This document shows, in pieces, positions 44,882 through 53,405 of a stretch of 64,000 nt of DNA. Numbering within the stretch: position 1 is the stretch's first letter; every line of letters begins with the position of its first letter. The DNA lies in NCBI RefSeq assembly GCF_021654775.1, contig NZ_AP025343.1:2323501-2387500 (forward strand), given 5' to 3'. Source of the stretch: Paenibacillus azoreducens (GTDB lineage Bacteria; Bacillota; Bacilli; Paenibacillales; Paenibacillaceae). A model generated the notes under the pieces. That model had not been told where the DNA came from and ran no database searches. It saw only the letters and a list, made by a program, of their open reading frames with translations. The position numbers were made by a program, and so were the translations under genes.

Positions 44882-46144
44882 TTGGACTTCAATAAAAATC
44901 GTTATATGTGGATCACCGCTATATGCATCATACTTGTATCGCTGCTTGTGATCGTTGTTCACAAGAATGATCTCATGCTTGGCAGTTTATCCAAACTTGA
45001 CAATGATGATGTCCGTTATATCCGCAGCGGTAAACATCTTCTTGAAACCGGTCAGTTGATCTATTACAATCCCACGACATCATTATCCGCGTTTATTATG
45101 CCGGGTTTATCGCTAATTATTGCGGGCATCATGTGGATTTTTGGCACCGGAGATATAGGGATGTTCGCATTCCGGATGTTTCAAGTCATTTTAACGGCGG
45201 CGTCGGCAATATTTGTTTATAAGATTACGGAATACATCGCGGGTACAAAAACGGCAAAAATCGCGATCACATGCATTGCCTTGTACGTGCCCATTTATTA
45301 TGTCGCCGATTTGTTTTTGACGGAAGCCTTTTTCACTTTTACGCTCACGGGCATGACTTATCAATGCCTGCTCGCATTAAACAAAAACCGCGGGCGTGAT
45401 TATGTTTGGCTCGGTCTCTGGATTGCCGCAGCGGTTTACTTTAGGCCTACGGCTGCATTATTTCCGCTTACGATCGGGATCATTTGGTTGTTTCAGCGGC
45501 GGGGCATCGTTTATATGATTAAAAATACGCTGATTTTATCGGTTACGATTGTGATCTGCCTTTCGCCGTGGTGGATTCGGAATTATCAGGTATTTCATGA
45601 GTTTATTCCGCTCACCAATTCATCGGCCAACCCGTATTTGCTGGGAATGCTTATTTTCGAGCAGGAGCCGGCGGATTTTATCAAACATTATCCGGATCTA
45701 TATAACGCATGGAGCCATGGCACCGAAGAAGAGCAAAAAGCGCTCGCCAACAAGATTTTTGCTTTTCAGATCAAGCATCATCCGATTTCCTTTATCTCCT
45801 GGCTGCTGTTTGGAAAATTGATCCGCCTGATCATCATTCCGTTTTATTGGACGCCTGTCTTGGGGATTCCGTACGTCGCTGCAGGAGCGGTGCACCTTAT
45901 TTTGCTTTACTTTGGCGTAGCAGGGGTGATATCACTTGTGAAAAAAAGGAACCGGAACGGAATGATATTATGCGCAGTCATGGCTTATTTCATTGTGGTC
46001 TATCTGCCGTTTTTCACTTTTGAACGTTATTTCTATCCAACGATGTTCCTGCTGATCTCAGCGGCGGCGCTTGGAGTTCAGCAGTACGGCCCACCCTTAC
46101 GCGATAAATGGAACCGGAGATTTAATAGGAAAACCGCTGCTTGA
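44882..46144 (+). CDS. Polytopic membrane glycosyltransferase-like protein (GT-C/PMT type)
   Basis: 420 residues with about ten membrane segments. The first loop after helix 1 has DNDDVRYIRSGKHLLETG, which resembles the acidic catalytic loop of GT-C enzymes that use polyprenyl-phosphate sugars. PWWIRNYQVFHEFIPLTNSS is also common in this fold. The only start in frame upstream is TTG 44882; ATG 44906 is an alternative. A strong RBS (AAAGGA, 44829) instead serves an overlapping 35-codon frame at 44844. The sugar and acceptor are unknown. Confidence 0.75.
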   Translation: MDFNKNRYMWITAICIILVSLLVIVVHKNDLMLGSLSKLDNDDVRYIRSGKHLLETGQLIYYNPTTSLSAFIMPGLSLIIAGIMWIFGTGDIGMFAFRMFQVILTAASAIFVYKITEYIAGTKTAKIAITCIALYVPIYYVADLFLTEAFFTFTLTGMTYQCLLALNKNRGRDYVWLGLWIAAAVYFRPTAALFPLTIGIIWLFQRRGIVYMIKNTLILSVTIVICLSPWWIRNYQVFHEFIPLTNSSANPYLLGMLIFEQEPADFIKHYPDLYNAWSHGTEEEQKALANKIFAFQIKHHPISFISWLLFGKLIRLIIIPFYWTPVLGIPYVAAGAVHLILLYFGVAGVISLVKKRNRNGMILCAVMAYFIVVYLPFFTFERYFYPTMFLLISAAALGVQQYGPPLRDKWNRRFNRKTAA

Positions 46145-46313
46145 AATCGGTCTCTCATTTCATTTGCCAAGCCATTCAGACGGCTTGCTATAGTAAAATT
46201 TTACGAAGCGAATAATGGTTTTTTCCCTCTTTTTCATGATAAACTAAAAGTGAAAACATGTCGGATCCTGACGGGATGGCATGCAAGGTTATATAAGAAA
46301 AGAGGGTGGGGAA

Positions 46314-46823
46314 ATGTCCTCCAAAAACGACGTAAGATTGGGTTTATTCATTGTTATTGCCGGTGTTGTGATTTTGCTGGGGAAATTGGGCGTGTTTGGT
46401 TTTTTGGGGCGCACGCTGTGGCCGCTTGCCGTCATCATCGTCGGCATATTGGTTCATATGTTGTTTTTCAGCAACCGGGTCAGAGCCTACGTCCTGATTC
46501 CGGGAGGCGTACTGGTCGTTTACGGTTTATTATTTGGCATTTGCAATCTTTGGGGCTGGGGGCTTATGTCCTATCTTTGGCCGATACTGATGTTTGGCGT
46601 TGCTGTGGGCGTATATGAATATTATATGTTTGAAAAGCCCAAACCTGAAGGCGTGCTGTTGATCGCACTGCTGCTCGGAGTGGTGTCGCTGGTTCTTCTT
46701 TTCTTTACTTTGCTGCATACCGGGGGCATTTACGTGCTGGCGCTTCTGCTCATCGCGATTGGAATTTGGTTTATTTTCGGAAGGGGCAAGCCAAAAGGGA
46801 AAAAGTGGAATGGCGGTTGGTGA
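46314..46823 (+). CDS. Small polytopic membrane protein, LiaF/DUF5668-like
   Basis: 169 residues; ATG 46314 after AGGGTGGGG. It has five or six membrane segments: LGLFIVIAGVVILLGKLGVFGFL and LWPLAVIIVGILVHMLFF are the typical repeated units of the LiaI/LiaF-type transmembrane region, here without the cytoplasmic or extracellular C-terminal LiaF domain. Possibly envelope-stress related by family; unproven here. Confidence 0.7.
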   Translation: MSSKNDVRLGLFIVIAGVVILLGKLGVFGFLGRTLWPLAVIIVGILVHMLFFSNRVRAYVLIPGGVLVVYGLLFGICNLWGWGLMSYLWPILMFGVAVGVYEYYMFEKPKPEGVLLIALLLGVVSLVLLFFTLLHTGGIYVLALLLIAIGIWFIFGRGKPKGKKWNGGW

Positions 46824-46857
46824 TGGATTTCGACCGGTTTCATTTTCTGGAAAACGC

Positions 46858-46885
46858 TTGTTTTTTTCTGAAAATTCACTATAAT
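46858..46885 (+). promoter_or_regulatory. Promoter of typA
   Basis: TTGTTT (46858-46863) and TATAAT (46880-46885), 16-nt spacer, start expected near 46892. Confidence 0.6.
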
Positions 46886-46898
46886 ATAAGGGATATGT

Positions 46899-46932
46899 TG
46901 AAGCGTCGGCATTACCGCCCGGCGCTTCTTTT
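46899..46932 (+). terminator. Terminator-like hairpin in the typA leader
   Basis: GAAGCGTCGG pairs with CCGGCGCTTC (one G-U), then TTTT. It begins only about 8 nt after the predicted start of transcription and ends about 50 nt before typA. It could act as an attenuator or define a short leader RNA. Confidence 0.5.
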
Positions 46933-46981
46933 GGTGAGACATTCGCATTGATTTGAAAGGGAAAGGATCTGGATAAAAGTC

Positions 46982-48823
46982 ATGCATTCAAGAGATAAAA
47001 TTCGCAACATCGCGATTATTGCCCACGTAGACCATGGTAAAACAACGCTGGTGGATCAGCTCCTGCAGCAATCCGGTATTTTCGGGAAACACGAGCATTT
47101 GCAGGAACGGGCCATGGACTCCAACGACATCGAACGTGAACGCGGGATTACCATTTTGGCCAAAAATACGGCTATTACGTATAAAGATTATTTGATCAAC
47201 ATTGTAGATACACCGGGACACGCCGACTTCGGCGGTGAGGTGGAGCGGATCATGAAAATGGTCGATGGCGTACTGCTTGTCGTAGACGCTTATGAAGGCT
47301 GCATGCCGCAAACTAAATTCGTGCTACGCAAAGCGCTTGAGCAAAACCTCACCCCGATTGTGGTCGTCAACAAAATTGACCGTCCGGCAGCTCGTCCGGT
47401 TGAAGTCATTGACGAAGTACTCGATTTGTTCATCGAACTGGAAGCCAATGACGATCAACTGAATTTCCCCGTTGTGTACGCTTCGGCCTTGAACGGCACA
47501 TCAAGCATGGATGCTGAAAAGCAGGATGAAAACATGCTTTCCTTGTACGAAACCATCATTGACCATATTCCGGCTCCAACGGAAAAAGTGGATGAACCGC
47601 TGCAATTTCTCGTAACCCTCATGGATTACAACGAATATCTCGGTCGTATCGCGATCGGACGCGTCAACCGCGGCGTGATCAAGCAAGGCCAGTCCGTTAC
47701 GGTTATCATGCGCGACGGAAAAAGCAAAACCGCCCGGATCGAGAAGCTTTTCGGCTTCCAAGGGCTTAAACGAATCGAAATCGAAGAAGCCGGCGGCGGC
47801 GACATCGTGGCGATTTCGGGGATTAAAGACATCAATATCGGCGAAACCATCGCGGATCCGCAAAATCCGGAAGCATTGCCTGTCCTGAAGATCGACGAAC
47901 CGACGCTGCAAATGACCTTCCTGGTCAACAACAGTCCGTTTGCAGGACGCGAAGGGAAATGGGTAACCTCCCGTAAACTTCGTGAACGCTTGATGAAAGA
48001 GTTGGAAACCGATGTCAGCTTACGCGTGGATGAAACCGACAGCCCGGATGCATTTATCGTTTCCGGTCGCGGCGAACTTCATCTTGGCATTCTGATCGAG
48101 AATATGCGCCGTGAAGGATATGAAATGCAGGTATCCAAACCGGAAGTTATCGTGCGCGAAATCGACGGCAAAAAAATGGAGCCGATTGAACGTCTGATGA
48201 TCGACGTGCCGGAAGAAAGCATGGGCGCCGTCATGGAAAGCCTGGGTACCCGCAAAGCGGAAATGGTGAACATGATCAACAACGGCAACGGACAAGTCCG
48301 TTTGGAATTCCTGATTCCTGCGCGCGGCCTGATCGGATACCGGACCCACTTCCTGACACTGACCCGCGGATACGGGGTTATGAACCATGCATTCGACAGC
48401 TATGGACCTCTCCACAGCGGCCAAGTCGGCGGTCGTCATCAAGGCGTGCTCGTGTCCAGCGAAAACGGAACAAGCACGTTCTACGGCATGATGAGCGTTG
48501 AAGACCGCGGAATCCTGTTCCTTGAGCCGGGTACGGAAATTTATGAAGGAATGATCGTAGGCGAGCATAATCGCGATAACGACATCGTTGTTAACATTTG
48601 TAAGGAAAAACAACTGACAAACGTGCGTTCAGCGACAAAAGATGATACAGTAAAAATGAAGACGCCTCGCATCTTCTCGCTCGAACAGGCCCTTGAGTAC
48701 CTGAACGACGATGAATACTGCGAAATTACGCCTAAATCGGTTCGTCTCCGCAAGAAGATTTTGAACAAAAGCGAACGGGAGCGTGCCGAAAAGCACCGTA
48801 AGATGGCTGAAGCCAATCTGTAA
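46982..48823 (+). CDS. typA: Ribosome-associated GTPase TypA/BipA
   Basis: 613 residues. G1 [11 protein letters not shown]3 DTPGHADF and G4 NKID are intact. EF-G-like domains follow, and the C-terminal TypA-specific domain has [10 protein letters not shown] and [13 protein letters not shown]. TypA supports 50S assembly and growth in stress, especially cold. In B. subtilis it is ylaG, next to ylaH as here. Its TAA stop is immediately followed by a fragment of repeat family B. Confidence 0.97.
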   Translation: MHSRDKIRNIAIIAHVDHGKTTLVDQLLQQSGIFGKHEHLQERAMDSNDIERERGITILAKNTAITYKDYLINIVDTPGHADFGGEVERIMKMVDGVLLVVDAYEGCMPQTKFVLRKALEQNLTPIVVVNKIDRPAARPVEVIDEVLDLFIELEANDDQLNFPVVYASALNGTSSMDAEKQDENMLSLYETIIDHIPAPTEKVDEPLQFLVTLMDYNEYLGRIAIGRVNRGVIKQGQSVTVIMRDGKSKTARIEKLFGFQGLKRIEIEEAGGGDIVAISGIKDINIGETIADPQNPEALPVLKIDEPTLQMTFLVNNSPFAGREGKWVTSRKLRERLMKELETDVSLRVDETDSPDAFIVSGRGELHLGILIENMRREGYEMQVSKPEVIVREIDGKKMEPIERLMIDVPEESMGAVMESLGTRKAEMVNMINNGNGQVRLEFLIPARGLIGYRTHFLTLTRGYGVMNHAFDSYGPLHSGQVGGRHQGVLVSSENGTSTFYGMMSVEDRGILFLEPGTEIYEGMIVGEHNRDNDIVVNICKEKQLTNVRSATKDDTVKMKTPRIFSLEQALEYLNDDEYCEITPKSVRLRKKILNKSERERAEKHRKMAEANL

Positions 48824-48846
48824 GCGCGTGTTCAAAAAGGCCGGTA
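48824..48846 (+). repeat. Repeat family B, left-end fragment (B3)
   Basis: GCGCGTGTTCAAAAAGGCCG matches only the first 22 bp of family B and begins at the base after the typA stop. A hairpin ACAGGCC-CTTTC-GGCCTGT (48854-48872) follows before the ylaH RBS. Confidence 0.7.
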
Positions 48847-48896
48847 AGTACGTACAGGCCCTTTCGGCCTGTAGCTGAAAGGAGTGTAACCGCAAA

Positions 48897-49193
48897 GTGC
48901 AAGCCTGGTTTGCTTCGCATCCGCTTGTGTCTTACATCATCATTTTCATATTGATTACATTTGTCTACAACAAGGTATTCCGAGTTAAACAGAAGCTCCC
49001 TTTGTTAAAAGAAATTTTGCTTTATATTCTGATGGCTTTGGGATCAGGCATGCTGCTTATATTCCAGCACGACAAGCTGCCGATCATTCAATGCCTGCTC
49101 GTTGCAGTTGCTTTAATGCTGCTGGTGCGCGTTCGCTATTTTGTGGAAGCCCGGCAGAAAAAGAAAGCAGAGGCGGCAGCGAAGAGAAGTTGA
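48897..49193 (+). CDS. ylaH: YlaH-like membrane protein
   Basis: 98 residues; GTG start at 48897 behind AAAGGAG. Three membrane segments (VSYIIIFILITFVYNKVF, EILLYILMALGSGMLLIF, CLLVAVALMLLVRVRY) and a basic C-terminus. It matches YlaH in size and in location after typA. Function unknown. Behind it an inverted repeat GAACCCGC (49204) / GCGGGTTC (49238) without a T-run may end transcription; the rest of the gap to the next gene is repeat B4. Confidence 0.88.
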   Translation: MQAWFASHPLVSYIIIFILITFVYNKVFRVKQKLPLLKEILLYILMALGSGMLLIFQHDKLPIIQCLLVAVALMLLVRVRYFVEARQKKKAEAAAKRS

Positions 49194-49329
49194 CGGACCG
49201 CTTGAACCCGCCACCCTTCGGCTTTTTTGCCCGGGGAGCGGGTTCTGTGCAATCATTTTCATTTCGTATATGTCTTATGGTCTAAGAAAGAGTCACTTTT
49301 TTTGTGAATGGGTGTCGTTTGGTCAAAAT

Positions 49330-49620
49330 GTATGTTCAAAAAGATCGGTTTTCAGCACCGAGAAGGTTGAAAGAAGCTAGGGACGAAAGGAGCGGAGCGT
49401 ACATGGGGTACGTGAGCACCGGAAGGCCCGGCTGAATTCAAGATTCGATGCCGAGCCCGCTTTCTGGTTCACTTCGTGTTAGATATAGAATTTATACGTT
49501 ATCTAGCTACGCTGATGAAATTCTATATCGCAAGAAAACCTACCTTTGAATCGCGGCCCTTTCATCCTTGATTGGCCTCGATTGGTTTTCTTATCAAAAG
49601 CGAACTTTTTGAACAACCTC
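49330..49620 (+). repeat. Repeat family B, long copy with nested family C (B4)
   Basis: Same structure as B1. Perfect 7-bp direct repeats TCAAAAT flank it (49323-49329 and 49621-49627). Conserved inner hairpin CGTAC-ATGGG-GTACG. Family C occupies 49480-49592 at exactly the same point of B as in B1. Confidence 0.85.
49480..49592 (+). repeat. Repeat family C nested in B4 (C3)
   Basis: Helix one GATATAGAATTT/AAATTCTATATC is perfect. Helix two is changed on both sides relative to C2: AAGAAAACC pairs with GGTTTTCTT. The sequence between them differs almost completely, while pairing is kept. Confidence 0.8.
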
Positions 49621-49647
49621 TCAAAATAAATGAAAAAGGTGTTTGAG

Positions 49648-50730
49648 ATGAGTTCCAGCAATAATAATCTACCTCCACGATCTCAAAGCGGCAGCCAAAA
49701 CAGGAAACAGCCGCCAAAAAAGAAGAAGAAAAAGAAAAACGGGTTCAAATCATTTTTGAAATTGGTCTTAATCGTCATCATTTTGGCCGTTTTGGCGGTG
49801 GGCGGATATGCCGGATGGCTGTATTACAAGGCTGAGAACGGCGTGCTGAACACAGGCAATAACAATCCGGTACCTCCGGAGAAATCAGCCAAGGTGAAGC
49901 CGATCACGATGCTTTTGCTTGGGACGGACTACCGGCCTGAGACAGGCACGCATCTTTCGGACGTGATCATGGTTACCGCATTTAATCCGGAGACCAAAAC
50001 CGTCACGGTCGTTTCGCTTCCACGGGATACGCGGATCAACCTGAAGGGTTATAGACCCAACAAGGCAAACGCTTATTATCCGATTTTCTTGTCGGAAGAG
50101 AAAAAGGGCGGTAAAAATGCCATGGATGAGATGAAAACCATGATGAGCAAATACATGGACATTCCGATCGATTATGTCACGGTTCTTAATTTCCAGGGCT
50201 TCCGGGATGTTGTTGATGCTCTCGACGGCGTCGATATCAATGTCGATGCGGATATGTGTTACCGGGACAAAGCCGACGGGACAAACATCAATTTGAAAAA
50301 AGGCGAGCAGAAACTGAACGGCGAAAAAGCACTGGACTATGTGCGTTACCGTAAATCGAACTGCAGGCCGAAGACGAAACCTTCCGATGATTTTGACCGC
50401 AACCGCAGGCAAAATGAGGTTCTTCACGCGCTGATCGATAAAATGCAAACATTCAAGGGCGTAACGAGTCTGGGCAGTGTTCTGGATGCGGCGGATAAAA
50501 ACATGGAAACCGACATTGAAAACGATCAGATGAAAAACATGATTTCCACGTATTGGACGATCAAAAAGGAAAACGTCAAATTCATGCCGATTACGGGTAA
50601 CTGGAAAAGCCCTTACGTATATGTGAATGATGACGAGCTTGATAAAGCAAAACAGGCGCTGAAGGATGAACTTGCAGGCAAAGGCCTGCCGGCAGCCTCG
50701 ACGGATTCGGCGGAAAAAGCGAATCCATAA
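49648..50730 (+). CDS. LytR-CpsA-Psr (LCP) family glycopolymer transferase
   Basis: 360 residues; ATG 49648, 7 nt behind AAAGGTG (ATG 49630 would add six residues). A very basic cytoplasmic tail (KKKKKKK near residue 25) precedes one membrane segment (about 33-55) and the extracellular LCP domain: LLGTDYRPETG, SDVIMVTAFNPETK, VVSLPRDTRI and DYVRYRKSNCRPK with the conserved arginines. Such enzymes attach teichoic acid or other glycopolymers to peptidoglycan. Confidence 0.93.
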   Translation: MSSSNNNLPPRSQSGSQNRKQPPKKKKKKKNGFKSFLKLVLIVIILAVLAVGGYAGWLYYKAENGVLNTGNNNPVPPEKSAKVKPITMLLLGTDYRPETGTHLSDVIMVTAFNPETKTVTVVSLPRDTRINLKGYRPNKANAYYPIFLSEEKKGGKNAMDEMKTMMSKYMDIPIDYVTVLNFQGFRDVVDALDGVDINVDADMCYRDKADGTNINLKKGEQKLNGEKALDYVRYRKSNCRPKTKPSDDFDRNRRQNEVLHALIDKMQTFKGVTSLGSVLDAADKNMETDIENDQMKNMISTYWTIKKENVKFMPITGNWKSPYVYVNDDELDKAKQALKDELAGKGLPAASTDSAEKANP

Positions 50731-50804
50731 ACTTTGGGTGCAATATTTGCGAAGCCACCTAATATAATAGAGTACATTGGAACCTGTACAGGAGGTCGAA
50801 GAAG

Positions 50805-50930
50805 ATGACTGTAGCGGTTGCACACTGCGCTCTGCCATTATTGAAATTAAATGTAGCATCTGCCAGCCAGCAGGTTCTTAAGCAGGACGTGATTGGTCTG
50901 TGTTCAGGTGCGTCCATAGAAAAAGCCTAG
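50805..50930 (+). CDS. Uncharacterised 41-residue protein
   Basis: ATG 50805 sits 8 nt behind a near-perfect AGGAGGT (50790-50796), itself about 22 nt after a TATAAT (50763-50768). The product is MTVAVAHCALPLLKLNVASA plus 21 residues with a second Cys at 33. It is mildly hydrophobic and not a clear membrane or signal peptide. Its stop codon lies inside the 5' arm of the terminator. No family recognised. The coupling of promoter, RBS, frame and terminator in 190 bp argues for a real gene. Confidence 0.65.
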   Translation: MTVAVAHCALPLLKLNVASASQQVLKQDVIGLCSGASIEKA

Positions 50931-50954
50931 TGAGAAGCTCACTAGGCTTTTTCT
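50919..50954. terminator. Bidirectional terminator after the 41-residue gene
   Basis: AAAAGCCTAGTGAG (50921-50934) pairs perfectly with CTCACTAGGCTTTT (50938-50951), with A-run and T-run on its sides. It can also end ylaJ from the other strand. Confidence 0.9.
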
Positions 50955-51004
50955 TCATTCCTTGCGGAAATAAGCTTGAATTTCGGGGGAACGCCGGAAA
51001 CACA

Positions 51005-51574
51005 TTAATGTCTGGAGGTCGGCGCAACCGGCGGAGCCTGGGTTCTCGGCTTGACATCCTTCGGAAGCTGCGGAATGATTCGCCCGACAATATCAGCCAA
51101 CTCCGACGCGAAACCGGACACGGGCTCGCCCTTTTTAATGTGATGTCCAATCTCGGCAATCCGGTTGGATAAATCCATATCGGCAGTCACAAGCGCGTTT
51201 TTGCCCCGTGGATCCTTCCGCAGCGCTTCGGCTACGGAATATTTAATGTTACCGACTCTGGACCGGGTAAGATGGCCATCCACGTCAATACCGACGACCG
51301 CCGTATTGCCAAACACGACCGCATGCGCTTTTTTGACTCCGGCGACTCTTTCGGCGATCGCTTCAAGATGATCTTTTACAGCCAAATCGGTTGTTTGTTC
51401 GGCAGACCGAACGGCGGGATTCCCGGTAGATTTCGTCGTAACCCGGTTGTATTTGGTGGAAGCGGCCGTCGGTCCTTGTTTACTTTGAGGAGAGGGTGAT
51501 GCGTTTTTGTTATAAGGCTTGTTACAGCCGCCGACAACAGCAAGTACCAGCACAATAAGCAGAAGCATTCTCAT
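51005..51574 (-). CDS. ylaJ: YhcN/YlaJ-family sporulation lipoprotein
   Basis: 189 residues; ATG 51574 with AAAGGA upstream (a longer frame to 51634 lacks an RBS). Signal peptide with lipobox VVGGC at about residue 17. The C-terminal YhcN/YlaJ domain contains AVVFGNTAVVGIDVDG and VADMDL-like LVTADMDLSNRI. Members are forespore or spore-membrane lipoproteins. Its place between ylaH and ylaK fits ylaJ of B. subtilis. Confidence 0.88.
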   Translation of the reverse strand: MRMLLLIVLVLAVVGGCNKPYNKNASPSPQSKQGPTAASTKYNRVTTKSTGNPAVRSAEQTTDLAVKDHLEAIAERVAGVKKAHAVVFGNTAVVGIDVDGHLTRSRVGNIKYSVAEALRKDPRGKNALVTADMDLSNRIAEIGHHIKKGEPVSGFASELADIVGRIIPQLPKDVKPRTQAPPVAPTSRH

Positions 51575-51679
51575 ATGTGATCGTCCTTTCCAGGTCATAG
51601 ATTCTGATGGCGATTTGTAGATTAGGATGTCCATGATTGAACAATTTATGTGTCATTATGAGTTAGTGGAGGGAGAAAT

Positions 51680-53011
51680 ATGAGAAAGATTTTTGTACTG
51701 GATACCAATGTGCTGCTTCACGATCCGGGAGCGATTTACGCTTTTGAAGAACATGAGGTTATTATCCCGGCAGTGGTCCTGGAAGAAATTGATTCGAAGA
51801 AACGGAATGCCGACGAAATCGGGCGCAACGCCCGTACGGTTTCGCGCTTATTGGATCAACTGAGGGAAAACGGGCACCTGCATAGCGGGGTTTCGTTATA
51901 TACCGGCGGCAGCCTGAAAGTGGAACTGAATCACCGGAGTTTTCTGAAGGTCCAGGAGATGTTCGGGGAAATATCCAATGACAACCGCATACTCGCTGTC
52001 GCTTTGAATTATCATATGGAGGAGGGCGAGAAGGAGGATCCGGCGCAGGTCATTCTGGTAAGCAAGGACGTTCTTGTGCGGATCAAGGCCGATGTACTCG
52101 GGCTGAATACGCAGGATTATTTGTCGGACCGGACGGCAGACCCAGGTGATCAATATACCGGCAATCTGAAGCTGAAGGTTCATCCTTCGATCATCGATGA
52201 GTTTTATTCCTATCGTTTTCTGCCTGTCAAACCGCTTCAGCTCTCCTATGCGCTTCATCCGCATGAATTTGTGATATTAAAGGACGAAATGGGCAGTACC
52301 AAATCGGCGCTGCTTAAAGTCAATGCGGATGGCTTACGGCTTGAGCCGCTTTATCTGAGCAATGACCCCGTATGGGGAATTTGCGCGCGGAATGCCCAGC
52401 AGCGGATGGCGCTTGAACTCTTATTAAACGATGACATCCCGCTAGTGACCATTACCGGAAAAGCGGGGACAGGCAAAACGCTGCTGGCGCTGGCGGCCGG
52501 ACTGATGAAGGTAGAGGATGAGCATAAGTACAAGAAACTGCTGATCGCGCGGCCCGTTGTTCCTATGGGCAAAGACATCGGCTATTTACCCGGCGAAAAA
52601 GAAGAGAAGCTGCGTCCCTGGATGCAGCCGATCTACGATAATCTTGAGTTTTTATTCGATACGAAAAAGTCGGGGGACATTGATAAAATATTGATGGGGC
52701 TTGGCAGCATTCAGGTGGAGGCCCTCACCTATATCCGCGGCAGATCCATCCCGGGGCAGTTCATTATCATCGACGAAGCGCAAAATCTGTCCCGGCATGA
52801 GGTGAAAACCATCGTATCCCGTGTGGGAGAAGGCAGCAAAATCATTTTGATGGGGGATCCGGAGCAAATCGACCACCCATACCTCGATGCTTCGAGTAAC
52901 GGTTTGACGTATATTGTGGAAAAATTCAAGCAGGAAGGAATTAGCGGGCATATTACCCTGGAGAAAGGGGAACGTTCCAAACTGGCGCAATTGGCCGCGG
53001 ATTTGCTGTAA
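51680..53011 (+). CDS. ylaK: YlaK, PIN-PhoH ATPase
   Basis: 443 residues. The N-terminal PIN nuclease-like domain starts FVLDTNVLLHDP (Asp residues of the metal site), followed by a linker and a PhoH ATPase domain with TGKAGTGKTLLALAAG near residue 261 and IIDEAQNLSRHE near 360. PIN-PhoH proteins are RNA helicase/ribonuclease candidates. The stop codon overlaps the first base of an inverted family B repeat. Confidence 0.94.
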   Translation: MRKIFVLDTNVLLHDPGAIYAFEEHEVIIPAVVLEEIDSKKRNADEIGRNARTVSRLLDQLRENGHLHSGVSLYTGGSLKVELNHRSFLKVQEMFGEISNDNRILAVALNYHMEEGEKEDPAQVILVSKDVLVRIKADVLGLNTQDYLSDRTADPGDQYTGNLKLKVHPSIIDEFYSYRFLPVKPLQLSYALHPHEFVILKDEMGSTKSALLKVNADGLRLEPLYLSNDPVWGICARNAQQRMALELLLNDDIPLVTITGKAGTGKTLLALAAGLMKVEDEHKYKKLLIARPVVPMGKDIGYLPGEKEEKLRPWMQPIYDNLEFLFDTKKSGDIDKILMGLGSIQVEALTYIRGRSIPGQFIIIDEAQNLSRHEVKTIVSRVGEGSKIILMGDPEQIDHPYLDASSNGLTYIVEKFKQEGISGHITLEKGERSKLAQLAADLL

Positions 53012-53191
53012 GAGGTTGTTTAAAAAGACCGCTTTTGATCACGAAGTAAATCAAGAAGCGGATTCGGCATCGAATCTTGAATTCAGCCGGGCCTTCCGGT
53101 GCTCACGTACCCAAACGTACGCTCCGCTCCTCAGTCCCTAGCTTCATCCAACCTTCTCGGTGCTGAAAACCGCCTTTTTGAACACGCACTA
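53011..53191 (-). repeat. Repeat family B, short inverted copy (B5)
   Basis: Reverse complement of the B2 type, about 181 bp, lacking family C. Outer ends GAGGTTGTTTAAAAAG and CTTTTTGAACACGCACT. It starts at the last base of the ylaK stop codon. Confidence 0.85.
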
Positions 53192-53318
53192 TACCTTTAA
53201 AATTTTAAAGGCGGATTCATGAGTCCTGGCTCTTTCTGTTCAATCCGGACGGAAGGCCAGGGCTTTTGATCATGGCTCTTTCGGGAGCCTTGTGGCGGTC
53301 AAAAAGACACTTCCAACA

Positions 53319-53348
53319 AAAGGTAGGACAAGCGCACTACCTTTTTGA
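53319..53348 (+). terminator. Terminator between ylaK and the solute-binding protein gene
   Basis: AAAGGTAG pairs with CTACCTTT across 10 nt, followed by TT. A further hairpin, CCTGGC with GCCAGG near 53225-53262, lies upstream. No gene is seen in this gap besides repeat B5. Confidence 0.6.
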
Positions 53349-53405
53349 TAAAATGATTGGTAATGGAAATTAGGGATTTCGGATCGCCAGAGGAGGCCAA
53401 GAGAT

